Below are positions 9,365 to 18,795 of a stretch of 64,000 nt of DNA, in pieces; the first letter of the stretch is position 1; each line of letters begins with the position of its first letter. A program made the translations under genes and the position numbers. The notes under the pieces were generated by a model. It saw nothing but the letters and a program-made list of their open reading frames with translations. It ran no database searches and had not been told where the DNA came from. The stretch lies in assembly GCF_900108945.1 (NCBI RefSeq), contig NZ_FNYE01000025.1, positions 58,311 to 122,310 of the forward strand, read 5' to 3'. This DNA comes from Paraburkholderia diazotrophica. Its GTDB lineage: Bacteria > Pseudomonadota > Gammaproteobacteria > Burkholderiales > Burkholderiaceae.

Positions 9365-10468
9365 TTATGCCGGCTGGTTGCCACCCGCGGCACGAATCGC
9401 GCGGCTGTGCCGATGCACTTCGTCGACCAGTTCAGCGACGTTTTCCGGCGGCGTGAACTGCGAAATGCCGTGTCCCAGATTGAAGACGTGACCGGGGTGG
9501 TTGCCGAAACTGTCGAGGACTGCGCGCGCCTCGATGCGAATCGTCGATGGCGGGGCGAAGAGCACGGAGGGATCGATGTTGCCCTGTAGCGCGACCTTGC
9601 CACCGACACGCTCTCGCGCCTTGCCCAGATTGACCGTCCAGTCGAGTCCAACGGCATCGACACCCGTCGCAGCGATTTCTTCGAGCCACAGGCCGCCGCC
9701 TTTGGTGAACGTGATCACGGGCACGCGGTTGCCGCCGTGCTCGCGCTTCAACTGACTCACCGCCTGCTGAATATAGTGCAGCGAGAAGCGCTGATAAACG
9801 CCGTCGGCGAGCGCGCCGCCCCACGTATCGAAGATCATCACGGCTTGCGCGCCCGCTTCGATCTGCGCGTTCAGATAGGCGGCCACTGCCTTCGCGTTGA
9901 TGTCCAGGATGCGGTGCATCAGATCCGGGCGGGCATAGAGCATCGACTTGACGGTTCTGAAGTCGTCCGAGCCACCGCCTTCGACCATGTAGCACGCGAG
10001 TGTCCACGGACTGCCCGAAAAGCCGATCAACGGCACGCGCTGACGGCCTTGCGCGTCGGTGAGCGCGGTGCGGATCTGACGCACGGCATCGGTGACGTAG
10101 CGCAGCGTGCTGTCGATATCCGGCACCGCGAGGCGCGCGACGTCGTCCTCGGTGCGCACGGGGCGTGCGAATTTCGGCCCCTCGCCGACCTGAAAATCGA
10201 GACCGAGGCCCATCGCGTCGGGGATGGTGAGGATATCGGAGAAAAGAATCGCCGCGTCCAGCGGATAGCGGTCGAGCGGCTGCAACGTGACTTCCGTCGC
10301 GTAGTCGGGATTCTTCGCGAGGCCGAGGAAACTGCCTGCGCGGCTGCGCGTCGCGTTGTATTCCGGCAAATACCGCCCTGCCTGGCGCATCAACCAGATC
10401 GGCGTGTAGTCGGTCGGCTGACGGAGCAGCGCGCGCAGGAAGGTGTCGTTGAGGAGATTGTGGGCCAC
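9365..10468 (-). CDS. hemE: Uroporphyrinogen decarboxylase
   Basis: 367 residues from the GTG at 10466-10468 (MAHNLLNDTFLRALLRQPTD). Cytosolic enzyme that removes the four acetate carboxyls of uroporphyrinogen III to give coproporphyrinogen III in haem synthesis. The two family signatures are present: PIWLMRQAGRYLPEYNATR near the N-terminus and GFSGSPWTLACYMVEGGGS in the middle. The conserved catalytic Asp is in LFSDILTIPDAMG. The frame stays open seven codons further to a TTG, but the GTG gives the N-terminus usual for Burkholderiaceae HemE. It lies upstream of priA on the same strand, separated by 444 bp, so the two are probably transcribed independently. Confidence 0.97.
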   Translation of the reverse strand: MAHNLLNDTFLRALLRQPTDYTPIWLMRQAGRYLPEYNATRSRAGSFLGLAKNPDYATEVTLQPLDRYPLDAAILFSDILTIPDAMGLGLDFQVGEGPKFARPVRTEDDVARLAVPDIDSTLRYVTDAVRQIRTALTDAQGRQRVPLIGFSGSPWTLACYMVEGGGSDDFRTVKSMLYARPDLMHRILDINAKAVAAYLNAQIEAGAQAVMIFDTWGGALADGVYQRFSLHYIQQAVSQLKREHGGNRVPVITFTKGGGLWLEEIAATGVDAVGLDWTVNLGKARERVGGKVALQGNIDPSVLFAPPSTIRIEARAVLDSFGNHPGHVFNLGHGISQFTPPENVAELVDEVHRHSRAIRAAGGNQPA

Positions 10469-10640
10469 GTCGCTTGCAACTGAAGGCAAAGCGGCATTTT
10501 AACCGTTGAGCGTCGGCGGCGACCTGCGTAATCCCCGCAATTGCTGTTTGTCCTATGCCTTCGTGCCGATGGTCACAGATAGTTACGCGGGCTATTATCC
10601 GTTCCGTTGATCCACAATAAACAACGATAGAGGAGATTCA

Positions 10641-11432
10641 ATGAAGAAAGTCACCCTGCTTCTCGCCGCTGCACTGTGCTGCGCCGGCGCGGCCCATGCG
10701 CAAAGTGCCGCATCCGCTCCCGCAACTTCAACGTCGCGCCTCGACGAAATCACGGCACGGGGCACGCTGCGGGCCTGCACCACGGGCGATTACAAGCCGT
10801 ACTCGTTCTACAAGCAGGACGGGCAGTTCGAAGGCATCGACATCGACATGACCGAATCGCTCGCCAAATCGCTCGGCGTAAAGGCGGAATTCGTGAAGAC
10901 GTCGTGGTCGAATCTGATGAACGACTTCGTCGCGAAGTGCGACGTGGCCGTGGGCGGCGTATCGACCACGCTGGACCGGCAGAAGCGCGCGTTCTTTACG
11001 GAGGCTTACCAGGTAGACGGCAAGACGCCTATCGTGCGCTGCGACGACGTCAGCAAGTACCAGACGGTCGCGCAGATCGATCAACAGTCCACGCGGGTGA
11101 TCTTCAATCCGGGCGGCACGAACGAGCGCTTCGCGCGTCAGTTCTTCCAGCACGCGAATCTGACCGTGTATCCGGATAACGTGACGATCTTCAAGCAGAT
11201 CCTCGCGGGCAAGGCCGACGTGATGGTAACGGATGCGTCCGAAACGCTCCTGCAACAGAAGCTCAACCCCGGGCTGTGTTCCGTGCATCCGGACAAGCCG
11301 TTCCAGTATGGGGAAAAGGCCTGGATGGTGCCCCGCGGCGACGTTGTGTTCCAGCAATACGTCGATCAGTGGCTGCATCTCGCGCGTGCCAGTGGCGAGT
11401 ATCAGGCCATTTCGGATAAGTGGCTGAAGTAA
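10641..11432 (+). CDS. PheC-like periplasmic cyclohexadienyl dehydratase / amino-acid binding protein
   Basis: 263 residues with a strong ribosome site (AGAGGAG) and a signal peptide ending ...AGAAHA. The mature part is a family-3 periplasmic binding fold: RLDEITARGTLRACTTGDYK, then TSWSNLMNDFVAKCDVAVGG, NPGGTNERFARQFF and PDNVTIFKQILAGKADVMV. These stretches closely follow Pseudomonas aeruginosa PheC, which turns prephenate or arogenate into phenylpyruvate or phenylalanine in the periplasm. The R of NPGGTNERFAR and the TGDYKP segment, shared with PheC, favour the enzyme over a plain transporter component. No permease genes are adjacent, which also fits an enzyme. It could still be an orphan amino-acid binding protein. 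Confidence 0.75.
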   Translation: MKKVTLLLAAALCCAGAAHAQSAASAPATSTSRLDEITARGTLRACTTGDYKPYSFYKQDGQFEGIDIDMTESLAKSLGVKAEFVKTSWSNLMNDFVAKCDVAVGGVSTTLDRQKRAFFTEAYQVDGKTPIVRCDDVSKYQTVAQIDQQSTRVIFNPGGTNERFARQFFQHANLTVYPDNVTIFKQILAGKADVMVTDASETLLQQKLNPGLCSVHPDKPFQYGEKAWMVPRGDVVFQQYVDQWLHLARASGEYQAISDKWLK

Positions 11433-11875
11433 GCCAAAGCACGCCGAGTTTATGACGGCCGGGGTAGTCGTACTTACCTGTCGAGGCGAGAGGCGGCCTC
11501 TGTCCGTTATGCGCAGTGTTTGCAGTTCGGCTGGCTACGACAAGTCCGAGCGGACAGTCGGTTAATTCCGCGATGCGGCAATATGCGGTGACGCAGACGA
11601 ACATCAGTTTCAAACAAGTGCGGTGCGGATCGGTATGAAGAAACGGGTCCGCACTTCCGTACTCGCATGTCACGCAGCGCATCGGCGGGCTCGCAGCGAT
11701 GACGCAATGCAACATATACATCCGAACGACAGCCAAAGCGGCGCAAAGTGGACTCAAAGATATCGGTAATAATTGCGGAAAAATTGCTTTGCTATCGCAA
11801 TAAATCCCGCTGCGCCTTATCTGACGGGCGTTACAACCTGAAACACTTTGTTACCGCGCGAGCCAGGTAATTCGC
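11433..11875. other. Intergenic stretch, upstream half of the pheC-fadD gap
   Basis: No gene recognised. Near its end lie two direct GTTAC repeats about 20 bp apart (from 11830 and from 11850), a spacing that suits a dimeric regulator just upstream of the candidate RNA. Everything else appears featureless. Confidence 0.4.
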
Positions 11876-11880
11876 CCACA

Positions 11881-12095
11881 ATGCCTTTCACGGGTTCAGC
11901 ACGGATGCGGCCGAGTAGTGTCTTCGGACAACTCGACGGCTGGTCGGCGTAAGCGCCGAAGCTCTCTCACCAGGGGCATCTCTGCTGGAGTCGTAATCGG
12001 CGCGGATTGCGCCGGTGGTCGGTTCCTCCTATGGTCTCCTCGCGCTAACCCCGTAGCGTGTGGTTTTTAGCGGGCTCCAGGCCCGCTTTTTTTTT
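11881..12095 (+). ncRNA. Candidate structured small RNA ending in a Rho-independent terminator
   Basis: About 215 nt with four successive hairpins and a terminator but no convincing protein. Hairpin 1 (11913-11934) has arms GAGT..TGTC/GACAACTC closed by a C(UUCG)G tetraloop. Hairpin 2 (11944-11959) is CGGCG-TAAG-CGCCG. Hairpin 3 (about 11970-11988) is CCAG/CTGG. Hairpin 4 (11998-12014) is CGGCGC-GGATT-GCGCCG. The terminator follows at 12070-12095. The density of hairpins and the UUCG loop suggest a structured RNA. The 5' end is not defined. A 23-codon frame from ATG 11881 exists but has no ribosome site. No known RNA family was recognised. It is convergent with the acyl-CoA synthetase gene. 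Confidence 0.45.
12070..12095 (+). terminator. Rho-independent terminator
   Basis: Stem GCGGGC (12070-12075), loop TCCAG, stem GCCCGC (12081-12086), then nine T (12087-12095). Strong plus-strand terminator closing the candidate RNA. Confidence 0.85.
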
Positions 12096-12150
12096 ATCTC
12101 GCCAAACGTTTGCGCCCGTCCGTCTGAGTGCGAACCGGCATCTCCCCTCA

Positions 12151-12183
12151 AAAGCAAAACGCCGCGTGGTTTGCACACGGCGT
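12151..12183 (-). terminator. Rho-independent terminator of the acyl-CoA synthetase gene
   Basis: Arms ACGCCG (12159-12164) and CGGCGT (12178-12183), extended by GTG/CAC across one mismatch. On the minus strand it is followed by TTTTGCTTTT. It lies about 30 bp past the stop codon. Confidence 0.75.
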
Positions 12184-12215
12184 CGAATGTTCGTCCCCAA
12201 TGGCGCGATGCGCCG

Positions 12216-13946
12216 TCAGGCTGTCTTGTCTTCCTTCAGATGAAGTTCGCTGATCATCCGCTCGCGCATCACGAACTTCTGGACCTTGCCCGTGACGGTC
12301 ATCGGCAGTTCATCGACGAAACGGATGTATTTCGGAATCTTGTAGTGAGCGATCTGACCGCGGCAGAATTCCTGCACTTCCTCTGCCGTGAGATGCTCGC
12401 CGGCGCGCAGGACAATCCATGCGCACACCTCTTCGCCGTACTTCGCATCGGGCACGCCAAACACCTGGGCGCTCTGAATCTTCGGGTGCCTGAAAAGAAA
12501 TTCCTCGATCTCTCGCGGATAGATGTTCTCGCCGCCACGAATCAGCATGTCCTTCAGACGGCCGACGATATTGCAGTATCCCTCTGCATCGATCGTCGCG
12601 AGGTCGCCGGTGTGCATCCAGCCGTCGACGACGCTTTCGCGCGTTTTCGCTTCATCGCCCCAGTAGCCTTTCATCACTGAATAGCCGCGGGTACACAGTT
12701 CTCCCGTTTCGCCAACAGGCACGATGTTGCCGAGCGCATCGACTACTTTCACTTCGAGGTGCGGCTGAATGCGACCGACCGTCGTAGTCCGTTTGTCCAG
12801 CGGATCGGTCGTCGAGCTTTGGAATGACACCGGACTCGTCTCAGTCATCCCATAAGCGATCGTGATCTCAGCGAGGTGCATTTGCGACACGACACGTTTC
12901 ATCGTCTCGATCGGGCACGGCGAGCCGGCCATGATGCCGGTACGCAGCCGCGACAGATCGAAGGTCGCGAAGTCGGGGTGGTCGAGTTCGGCGATAAACA
13001 TCGTCGGCACGCCATGGAGCGCCGTGCATTTTTCCTCGGCGACGGCGGCCAGCGTCGCTCCTGGCTCGAACGCCTCGCCAGGGAAGACCATCGCGGCCCC
13101 CACCGACACGCAGGCCAACACCGCCAGCACCATGCCGAAGCAGTGATAAAGCGGCACCGGAATGCACAGCGAGTCCTGCTCGGTCAGCCGCATTGCCATT
13201 GCGATATAGCGCGCATTGTTTACGACGTTCCGGTGCGTCAACGTCGCGCCCTTCGGATTTCCCGTCGTTCCGCTCGTGAACTGAATGTTGATCGGGTCGT
13301 TGGCGTCGAGCGTTGTGCCGATCGCGTCGAGTTTCGCGGGATCGTACGCGATTCGGCCACGCTCGATCAGATCCGAAAATGTCAGCATTCCCGGGGTCTC
13401 CGCATCGCACATGCGGATCACGATGCGCAGGTCCGGAAGGCGCGCGGCGTGGAGGTCTCCGGGGGTAGCAGTCGCCAGTTCGGGCGCCAGTTCCTGAAGC
13501 ATCTGCAGGTACATCGACGACTTGAACTTTTCGGCCGAAATAATGGCTTTGCAGCCGACCTTGTTCAGCGCATATTCCAGCTCTGCAAGACGATAAGCCG
13601 GGTTGATGTTGACGAGAACGGCACCGATCCGCGCCGTTGCGAACTGCGTCATCAGCCACTCGATGCGGTTCGGCGACCAGATGCCGACGCGATCGCCCTT
13701 CTCGATGCCGAGGTCCAGTAAGCCCGCCGCCAACGTGTCGACTTCCTGTAGAAACTCGGTCCAATTCCAGCGAATCTGCTGCTCGCGAAACACCACGGCG
13801 GGACGTTCGGGGAAGCGTCGGGCGGTATCGACGAGAAACTGACCGACCGTCGATTCGCTGAGCGGCACGTCCGTCGAACCGCGCACGTATGACAGCCCGT
13901 CCTTCGGCTCGATGATTGCGCCCTCTCCTGCAGCTTGCGTTGCCAT
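12216..13946 (-). CDS. AMP-binding acyl-CoA synthetase
   Basis: 576 residues, an ANL-superfamily adenylate-forming enzyme that activates a carboxylic acid with ATP and joins it to CoA. The phosphate loop FTSGTTGNPKGATLTH, the A5 motif AYGMTETSPVSF, the A7 motif DGWMHTGDLATID, the A8 hinge GRLKDMLIRGGENIYP and the C-terminal catalytic Lys in PMTVTGKVQKF are all present. The sequence resembles the medium/long-chain FadD group used for fatty-acid breakdown, but chain length cannot be read from sequence. It is transcribed alone between the atp operon and a terminator, with an ATG start at 13946. Confidence 0.9.
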   Translation of the reverse strand: MATQAAGEGAIIEPKDGLSYVRGSTDVPLSESTVGQFLVDTARRFPERPAVVFREQQIRWNWTEFLQEVDTLAAGLLDLGIEKGDRVGIWSPNRIEWLMTQFATARIGAVLVNINPAYRLAELEYALNKVGCKAIISAEKFKSSMYLQMLQELAPELATATPGDLHAARLPDLRIVIRMCDAETPGMLTFSDLIERGRIAYDPAKLDAIGTTLDANDPINIQFTSGTTGNPKGATLTHRNVVNNARYIAMAMRLTEQDSLCIPVPLYHCFGMVLAVLACVSVGAAMVFPGEAFEPGATLAAVAEEKCTALHGVPTMFIAELDHPDFATFDLSRLRTGIMAGSPCPIETMKRVVSQMHLAEITIAYGMTETSPVSFQSSTTDPLDKRTTTVGRIQPHLEVKVVDALGNIVPVGETGELCTRGYSVMKGYWGDEAKTRESVVDGWMHTGDLATIDAEGYCNIVGRLKDMLIRGGENIYPREIEEFLFRHPKIQSAQVFGVPDAKYGEEVCAWIVLRAGEHLTAEEVQEFCRGQIAHYKIPKYIRFVDELPMTVTGKVQKFVMRERMISELHLKEDKTA

Positions 13947-14148
13947 GGTGATGTCTCCAGAGGTGAATCGCTGTATTGAGATGAGTTTGCGACCGATTGT
14001 GCCCCGGTCATGAGGCGACCGGCATCAAGTCTTACCCGCAACTTTCTAACTGCTTGGGCGTGCCGGTATGATTTTGCTGACCTTTCCGTAAACGTCAAGT
14101 AGAAGACAAAAAAAGCAGCCACGAGGGCTGCCTTTCGAACGATGCTGC

Positions 14149-14574
14149 TTAGTGCTGCCCGCGCAGCTTGCGCAGACGCTGGATCGCGGCCAGCTGTGCT
14201 GTCGCGTACGCGAGTTCTGCTTGCGCAGTCGCGTATTCGAGGTTCGAGCCGGTGTTCTGCAGCGCTTCTTCCGCGCGCTTGCGTGCCTGCTCGGCCTTCG
14301 CCTCGTCGAGATCCTTGCCGCGGATCGCCGTGTCGGCCAGAACCGTCACTGCGCCCGGTTGGACTTCGAGAATACCGCCAGCGACGAATACAAACTCTTC
14401 TTCGCCGTTTTCAGCTTCGATACGCACCGCACCCGGACGAATCCGCGTGATGAGCGGCGTGTGGCCCGGCAGAATTCCGAGCTCGCCCGCTTCGCCCGGG
14501 AGCGCAACGAACTTCGCCTGGCCCGAGAAGATTTCCTCTTCCGCGCTGACGACGTCTACCTTGATGGTTGCCAT
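14149..14574 (-). CDS. atpC: ATP synthase epsilon subunit
   Basis: 141 residues, last gene of the ATP synthase operon. The beta-sandwich N-terminal part (MATIKVDVVSAEEEIFSGQA, LGILPGHTPLITRIRPG) is followed by a two-helix C-terminal arm (AKAEQARKRAEEAL, RLRKLRGQH). Epsilon sits on the F1 central stalk and restrains ATP hydrolysis. It follows atpD after about 155 bp, a wider gap than between most other genes of the operon. Confidence 0.97.
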   Translation of the reverse strand: MATIKVDVVSAEEEIFSGQAKFVALPGEAGELGILPGHTPLITRIRPGAVRIEAENGEEEFVFVAGGILEVQPGAVTVLADTAIRGKDLDEAKAEQARKRAEEALQNTGSNLEYATAQAELAYATAQLAAIQRLRKLRGQH

Positions 14575-14729
14575 TTATGTCGACTCCTGTCGACGAGTGT
14601 TAGCGCTTCAGCGCTTACTCTCGTCCCATGCAACGCTGGTTGAGCGTAGGACGAGGCGCCTGGCTTGCGCCGGCCGTCTTGCGACGGCCACCGCGCGCGA
14701 GCCGGCGCCCGCTTCGATACACCCAGCCT

Positions 14730-16124
14730 TTACTGGATCTTCTTGGCCTTTTCGAAGGCTTCGTCGATCGTGCCGACCATGTAGAACGCCTGCTCCGGCA
14801 GGTGATCGCACTCGCCGTCGACGATCATCTTGAAGCCACGGATCGTTTCCTTCAGCGGCACGTACTTGCCCGGCGAGCCCGTGAACACTTCGGCCACGTG
14901 GAACGGCTGCGACAGGAAACGCTGGATCTTACGAGCGCGCGCGACCGACAGCTTGTCTTCCGGCGACAGTTCGTCCATGCCCAGAATCGCGATAATGTCG
15001 CGCAGTTCCTTGTAGCGCTGCAGCGTCTGCTGAACACCACGCGTGATGTTGTAGTGCTCTTCGCCGATCACGTGCGGGTCGATCTGACGCGAGGTCGAAT
15101 CGAGCGGGTCCACGGCCGGGTAGATACCCAGCGAAGCGATGTCACGCGACAGAACGACGGTTGCGTCCAGGTGGCCGAAGGTCGTTGCCGGCGACGGGTC
15201 CGTCAAGTCGTCAGCAGGGACGTACACGGCCTGAACCGACGTGATCGAGCCCGTCTTGGTCGACGTAATACGCTCTTGCAGCTTGCCCATTTCTTCAGCC
15301 AGCGTCGGCTGATAGCCCACTGCCGACGGCATACGGCCCAACAGTGCCGACACTTCCGTACCGGCCAGCGTGAAACGGTAGATGTTGTCGACGAAGAACA
15401 GCACGTCGAGACCTTCGTCACGGAAGTGCTCGGCCATCGTCAGGCCCGTCAGCGCAACGCGCAGACGGTTGCCCGGCGGCTCGTTCATCTGGCCGTACAC
15501 CAGCGCGACCTTGTCGAGAACGTTCGAGTCCTTCATTTCGTGATAGAAGTCGTTCCCTTCACGGGTACGCTCGCCCACGCCCGCGAACACGGAGTAACCG
15601 CCGTGCTCCTTCGCGATGTTGTTGATGAGCTCCATCATGTTGACGGTCTTGCCCACGCCAGCACCGCCGAACAGGCCCACCTTGCCGCCCTTCGCGAACG
15701 GGCAGATCAGGTCGATAACCTTGATACCCGTTTCGAGCAGTTCCGTCGACGGCGACAGTTCGTCGAACGCCGGCGCCTTCTGGTGAATCGAACGCGTCGT
15801 CTCGCTCGAGATCGGGCCCGCTTCGTCGATCGGACGGCCAAGCACGTCCATGATGCGGCCCAGCGTCGGCTTGCCAACGGGCACGCTGATCGGCTTTGCG
15901 GTGTTCTTCACCATGACGCCGCGGCGCAGGCCATCCGACGAACCCAGACAGATGGTGCGGACAACGCCGTCGCCCAGCTGCTGCTGGACTTCGAGCGTCA
16001 GTTCCGAACCTTCGAGAATGAGCGCGTCGTAAACCTTCGGCATGTGTTCACGCGGGAATTCCACGTCGATCACCGCGCCGATGCACTGTACGATCTTGCC
16101 TTCTACCAAAGCAGTAGTACTCAT
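14730..16124 (-). CDS. atpD: ATP synthase beta subunit
   Basis: 464 residues, the catalytic F1 subunit. Walker A GGAGVGKTVNMMELI, the catalytic Glu in GVGERTREGNDFY and the Walker B segment VLFFVDNIYRFT are intact. The beta signature PAVDPLDSTSR is also present. It forms the alpha3-beta3 head at the inner face of the cytoplasmic membrane. ATG start at 16124, preceded by AAAGGAAAAGCG. Confidence 0.98.
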   Translation of the reverse strand: MSTTALVEGKIVQCIGAVIDVEFPREHMPKVYDALILEGSELTLEVQQQLGDGVVRTICLGSSDGLRRGVMVKNTAKPISVPVGKPTLGRIMDVLGRPIDEAGPISSETTRSIHQKAPAFDELSPSTELLETGIKVIDLICPFAKGGKVGLFGGAGVGKTVNMMELINNIAKEHGGYSVFAGVGERTREGNDFYHEMKDSNVLDKVALVYGQMNEPPGNRLRVALTGLTMAEHFRDEGLDVLFFVDNIYRFTLAGTEVSALLGRMPSAVGYQPTLAEEMGKLQERITSTKTGSITSVQAVYVPADDLTDPSPATTFGHLDATVVLSRDIASLGIYPAVDPLDSTSRQIDPHVIGEEHYNITRGVQQTLQRYKELRDIIAILGMDELSPEDKLSVARARKIQRFLSQPFHVAEVFTGSPGKYVPLKETIRGFKMIVDGECDHLPEQAFYMVGTIDEAFEKAKKIQ

Positions 16125-16216
16125 CGCTTTTCCTTTAGATACTCAATTCTTCACTCGCGCAACGGCGCAGTTTCGGTGGACTCGCCAGATGGCGCTCCCG
16201 CGTGTCGACGTCAGCG

Positions 16217-17104
16217 TCAGACTGCCGCGGCGCCACCGACGATTTCCGACAGTTCCTTCGTGATCGCTGCCTGACGGCTCTTGTTGTACGAGAGCTGCAG
16301 TTCGTTGATGACCGTCTTCGCGTTGTCCGAAGCGGCCTTCATCGCGACCATCCGTGCCGACTGTTCCGACGCCATATTTTCCGCGACGGCCTGATAGACC
16401 AGCGCTTCGACATAACGCACCAGCAGTTCGTCGACGACGGTTTGCGCGTCCGGCTCGTAGATGTAGTCCCACGACGTACTCGGCGTCGGGCTACCCTTCT
16501 CGTCCTTGCGCTCGAACTGTTCCGCCGACAGCGGCAGCAGTTGCTCGATCACGGGCTCCTGCTTCATCGTGTTGACGAAGCGCGTGTACGCGAGATACAC
16601 GGCCGAGAGCTTGCCTTCCGAGTACATGTCGAGCTGAACCTTCACAGCGCCGATCAGCTTTTCGAGGTGCGGCGTATCGCCCAGCTGCACGACGTTCGAC
16701 ACGACCTTTGCGCGCAGGCGGTTCAGAAAACCCAGACCCTTGCCGCCGATTGCCGTCGCTTCGAGCGTCTTGCCCTGACCTTCCAACTCCTTGAACTTCT
16801 GGAGCGAAGCGCGCAGCACGTTCGTGTTCATACCGCCGCACAGACCCTTGTCAGTCGTGACAAGGATGAAGCCTACCGATTTCGCACCGTCGTTCGTCGT
16901 CATGAACGGATGACGATATTCCGGGCTCGCACTGCTCATGTGCGCAGCGATATCGCGGACCTTGTCGGCGTACGGGCGAGCAGAGCGCATGCGCTCCTGA
17001 GCGCGGCGCATCTTGGATGCGGCCACCATCTCCATCGCTTTCGTGATCTTGCGCGTGTTTTGCACGCTCTTGATCTTGCCGCGAATTTCCTTCATTCCAG
17101 CCAT
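16217..17104 (-). CDS. atpG: ATP synthase gamma subunit
   Basis: 295 residues, the rotating central shaft of F1. N-terminal helix MAGMKEIRGKIKSVQNTRKI and C-terminal helix NAKTVINELQLSYNKSRQAA are the diagnostic ends. It lies between atpA and atpD in the usual order. A middle insertion (KDEKGSPTPSTSWDYIYEPD) makes it slightly longer than E. coli gamma, which is common in beta-proteobacteria. Confidence 0.97.
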   Translation of the reverse strand: MAGMKEIRGKIKSVQNTRKITKAMEMVAASKMRRAQERMRSARPYADKVRDIAAHMSSASPEYRHPFMTTNDGAKSVGFILVTTDKGLCGGMNTNVLRASLQKFKELEGQGKTLEATAIGGKGLGFLNRLRAKVVSNVVQLGDTPHLEKLIGAVKVQLDMYSEGKLSAVYLAYTRFVNTMKQEPVIEQLLPLSAEQFERKDEKGSPTPSTSWDYIYEPDAQTVVDELLVRYVEALVYQAVAENMASEQSARMVAMKAASDNAKTVINELQLSYNKSRQAAITKELSEIVGGAAAV

Positions 17105-17195
17105 TGCTTGCTCCTTGATCGAAGCAGCGCGGACGCATTTACATGCACCGCGCGCTGCTTCAAGGTCCGTTTATGCCTTGCGGATCACTCGCGGA

Positions 17196-18737
17196 TCAAT
17201 AAGCGCCTGACTTCTTGAAGTCCTTGAGTGCCGCGTGCAGCGCGCCCTCGTCGTCCTTCGACAAGTCCTTGTTGTCTTCGATGCGCTTGACCAGGTCAGC
17301 ATGCTTCGACTTCAGGAATTCGCGCAGGCCCTTTTCGAAAGGCAGCACTTGCGAAACTTCCAGATCGTCGAGGTAGCCGTTGTTCGCTGCGAACAGCGAC
17401 ACCGACAGTTCCCACACTTGCAGCGGCTGGTATTGCGGCTGCTTCAGCAGTTCCGTCACGCGGCGGCCGCGCTCCAGCTGCTTGCGGGTTGCTTCGTCGA
17501 GGTCTGATGCGAACTGCGCGAACGCAGCCAGTTCACGGTACTGTGCGAGGTCGGTACGGATACCGCCCGACAGCTTCTTCACAACCTTCGTCTGAGCCGC
17601 ACCACCGACGCGCGACACCGACACGCCAGCGTTAATAGCCGGACGGATACCTGCGTTGAAGAGGTCGGTTTCCAGGAAGATCTGGCCGTCGGTAATCGAG
17701 ATCACGTTCGTCGGAACGAATGCCGTCACGTCGCCTGCTTGCGTTTCGATGACGGGCAGCGCCGTCAGCGAGCCGCTCTTGCCCTTCACTTCGCCGTTCG
17801 TGAACTTCTCGACGTACTCTTCCGAGACGCGAGCAGCACGCTCCAGCAGACGCGAGTGCAGATAGAACACGTCGCCCGGGTAAGCTTCACGGCCCGGCGG
17901 ACGGCGCAGCAGCAGCGAGATCTGACGGTATGCCCAAGCCTGCTTGGTCAAGTCGTCGTAGACGATCAGTGCGTCCTGGCCGCGGTCGCGGAAATATTCG
18001 CCCATCGTGCAACCGGCGTACGGCGCCAGGTATTGCATCGCGGCCGATTCCGAAGCCGAAGCGGCGACGACGATCGTGTATTCCATCGCGCCCGTTTCTT
18101 CGAGCTTGCGAACCACGTTCATGATCGACGAAGCCTTCTGGCCGATCGCGACGTAGATACAGATGAGGTCCTTGCCCTTCTGGTTGATGATCGAGTCGAC
18201 AGCGACAGCCGTCTTGCCGCACTGGCGGTCGCCAATGATCAGCTCACGCTGGCCACGGCCGATCGGCACCATCGAGTCGATCGACTTCAGACCGGTTTGC
18301 ACAGGCTGCGACACCGACTTACGCCAGATCACGCCCGGAGCGATCTTTTCGATTGCGTCGGTCATCTTCGCGTTGATCGGGCCCTTGCCGTCGATCGGGT
18401 TGCCCAGTGCGTCGACCACGCGGCCGATCAGCTCCGGACCCACCGGCACTTCGAGAATGCGGCCCGTCGTCTTGACGATGTCGCCTTCCGAGATGTGTTC
18501 GTATTCACCCAGAATCACCGCGCCGACCGAGTCGCGCTCGAGGTTCAGCGCGAGACCGAACGTGTTGCCCGGGAATTCGAGCATTTCGCCCTGCATCACT
18601 TCCGACAGGCCGTGGATACGCACGATACCGTCGGTCACGGAGATCACGGTGCCCTGGTTGCGAACGTCTGCGCTCGCTTCAAGGCCCTGGATCCGGCTCT
18701 TGATCAGCTCGCTGATCTCAGAGGGATTGAGTTGCAT
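17196..18737 (-). CDS. atpA: ATP synthase alpha subunit
   Basis: 513 residues from the ATG that gives MQLNPSEISELIKSRIQ, the normal alpha N-terminus. The frame stays open 15 codons further upstream to a TTG, which is not needed. It has Walker A GDRQCGKTAVAVD and the alpha/beta signature PAINAGVSVSRVGG. It is the non-catalytic nucleotide-binding F1 subunit. It follows atpH by about 58 bp. Confidence 0.98.
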   Translation of the reverse strand: MQLNPSEISELIKSRIQGLEASADVRNQGTVISVTDGIVRIHGLSEVMQGEMLEFPGNTFGLALNLERDSVGAVILGEYEHISEGDIVKTTGRILEVPVGPELIGRVVDALGNPIDGKGPINAKMTDAIEKIAPGVIWRKSVSQPVQTGLKSIDSMVPIGRGQRELIIGDRQCGKTAVAVDSIINQKGKDLICIYVAIGQKASSIMNVVRKLEETGAMEYTIVVAASASESAAMQYLAPYAGCTMGEYFRDRGQDALIVYDDLTKQAWAYRQISLLLRRPPGREAYPGDVFYLHSRLLERAARVSEEYVEKFTNGEVKGKSGSLTALPVIETQAGDVTAFVPTNVISITDGQIFLETDLFNAGIRPAINAGVSVSRVGGAAQTKVVKKLSGGIRTDLAQYRELAAFAQFASDLDEATRKQLERGRRVTELLKQPQYQPLQVWELSVSLFAANNGYLDDLEVSQVLPFEKGLREFLKSKHADLVKRIEDNKDLSKDDEGALHAALKDFKKSGAY

Positions 18738-18795
18738 TATTCGCTCCTGATAGTCAATTCTGTTGCGTGCCAGCCGCCACAACCACGTGAGGGCT

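Noticed and set aside
11881..11952. 23-codon ORF in the RNA candidate
   Set aside because: No ribosome site and the codons follow the hairpin; treated as part of the RNA.
14628..16274. 548-residue plus-strand frame across atpD
   Set aside because: Shadow of atpD with no family features.
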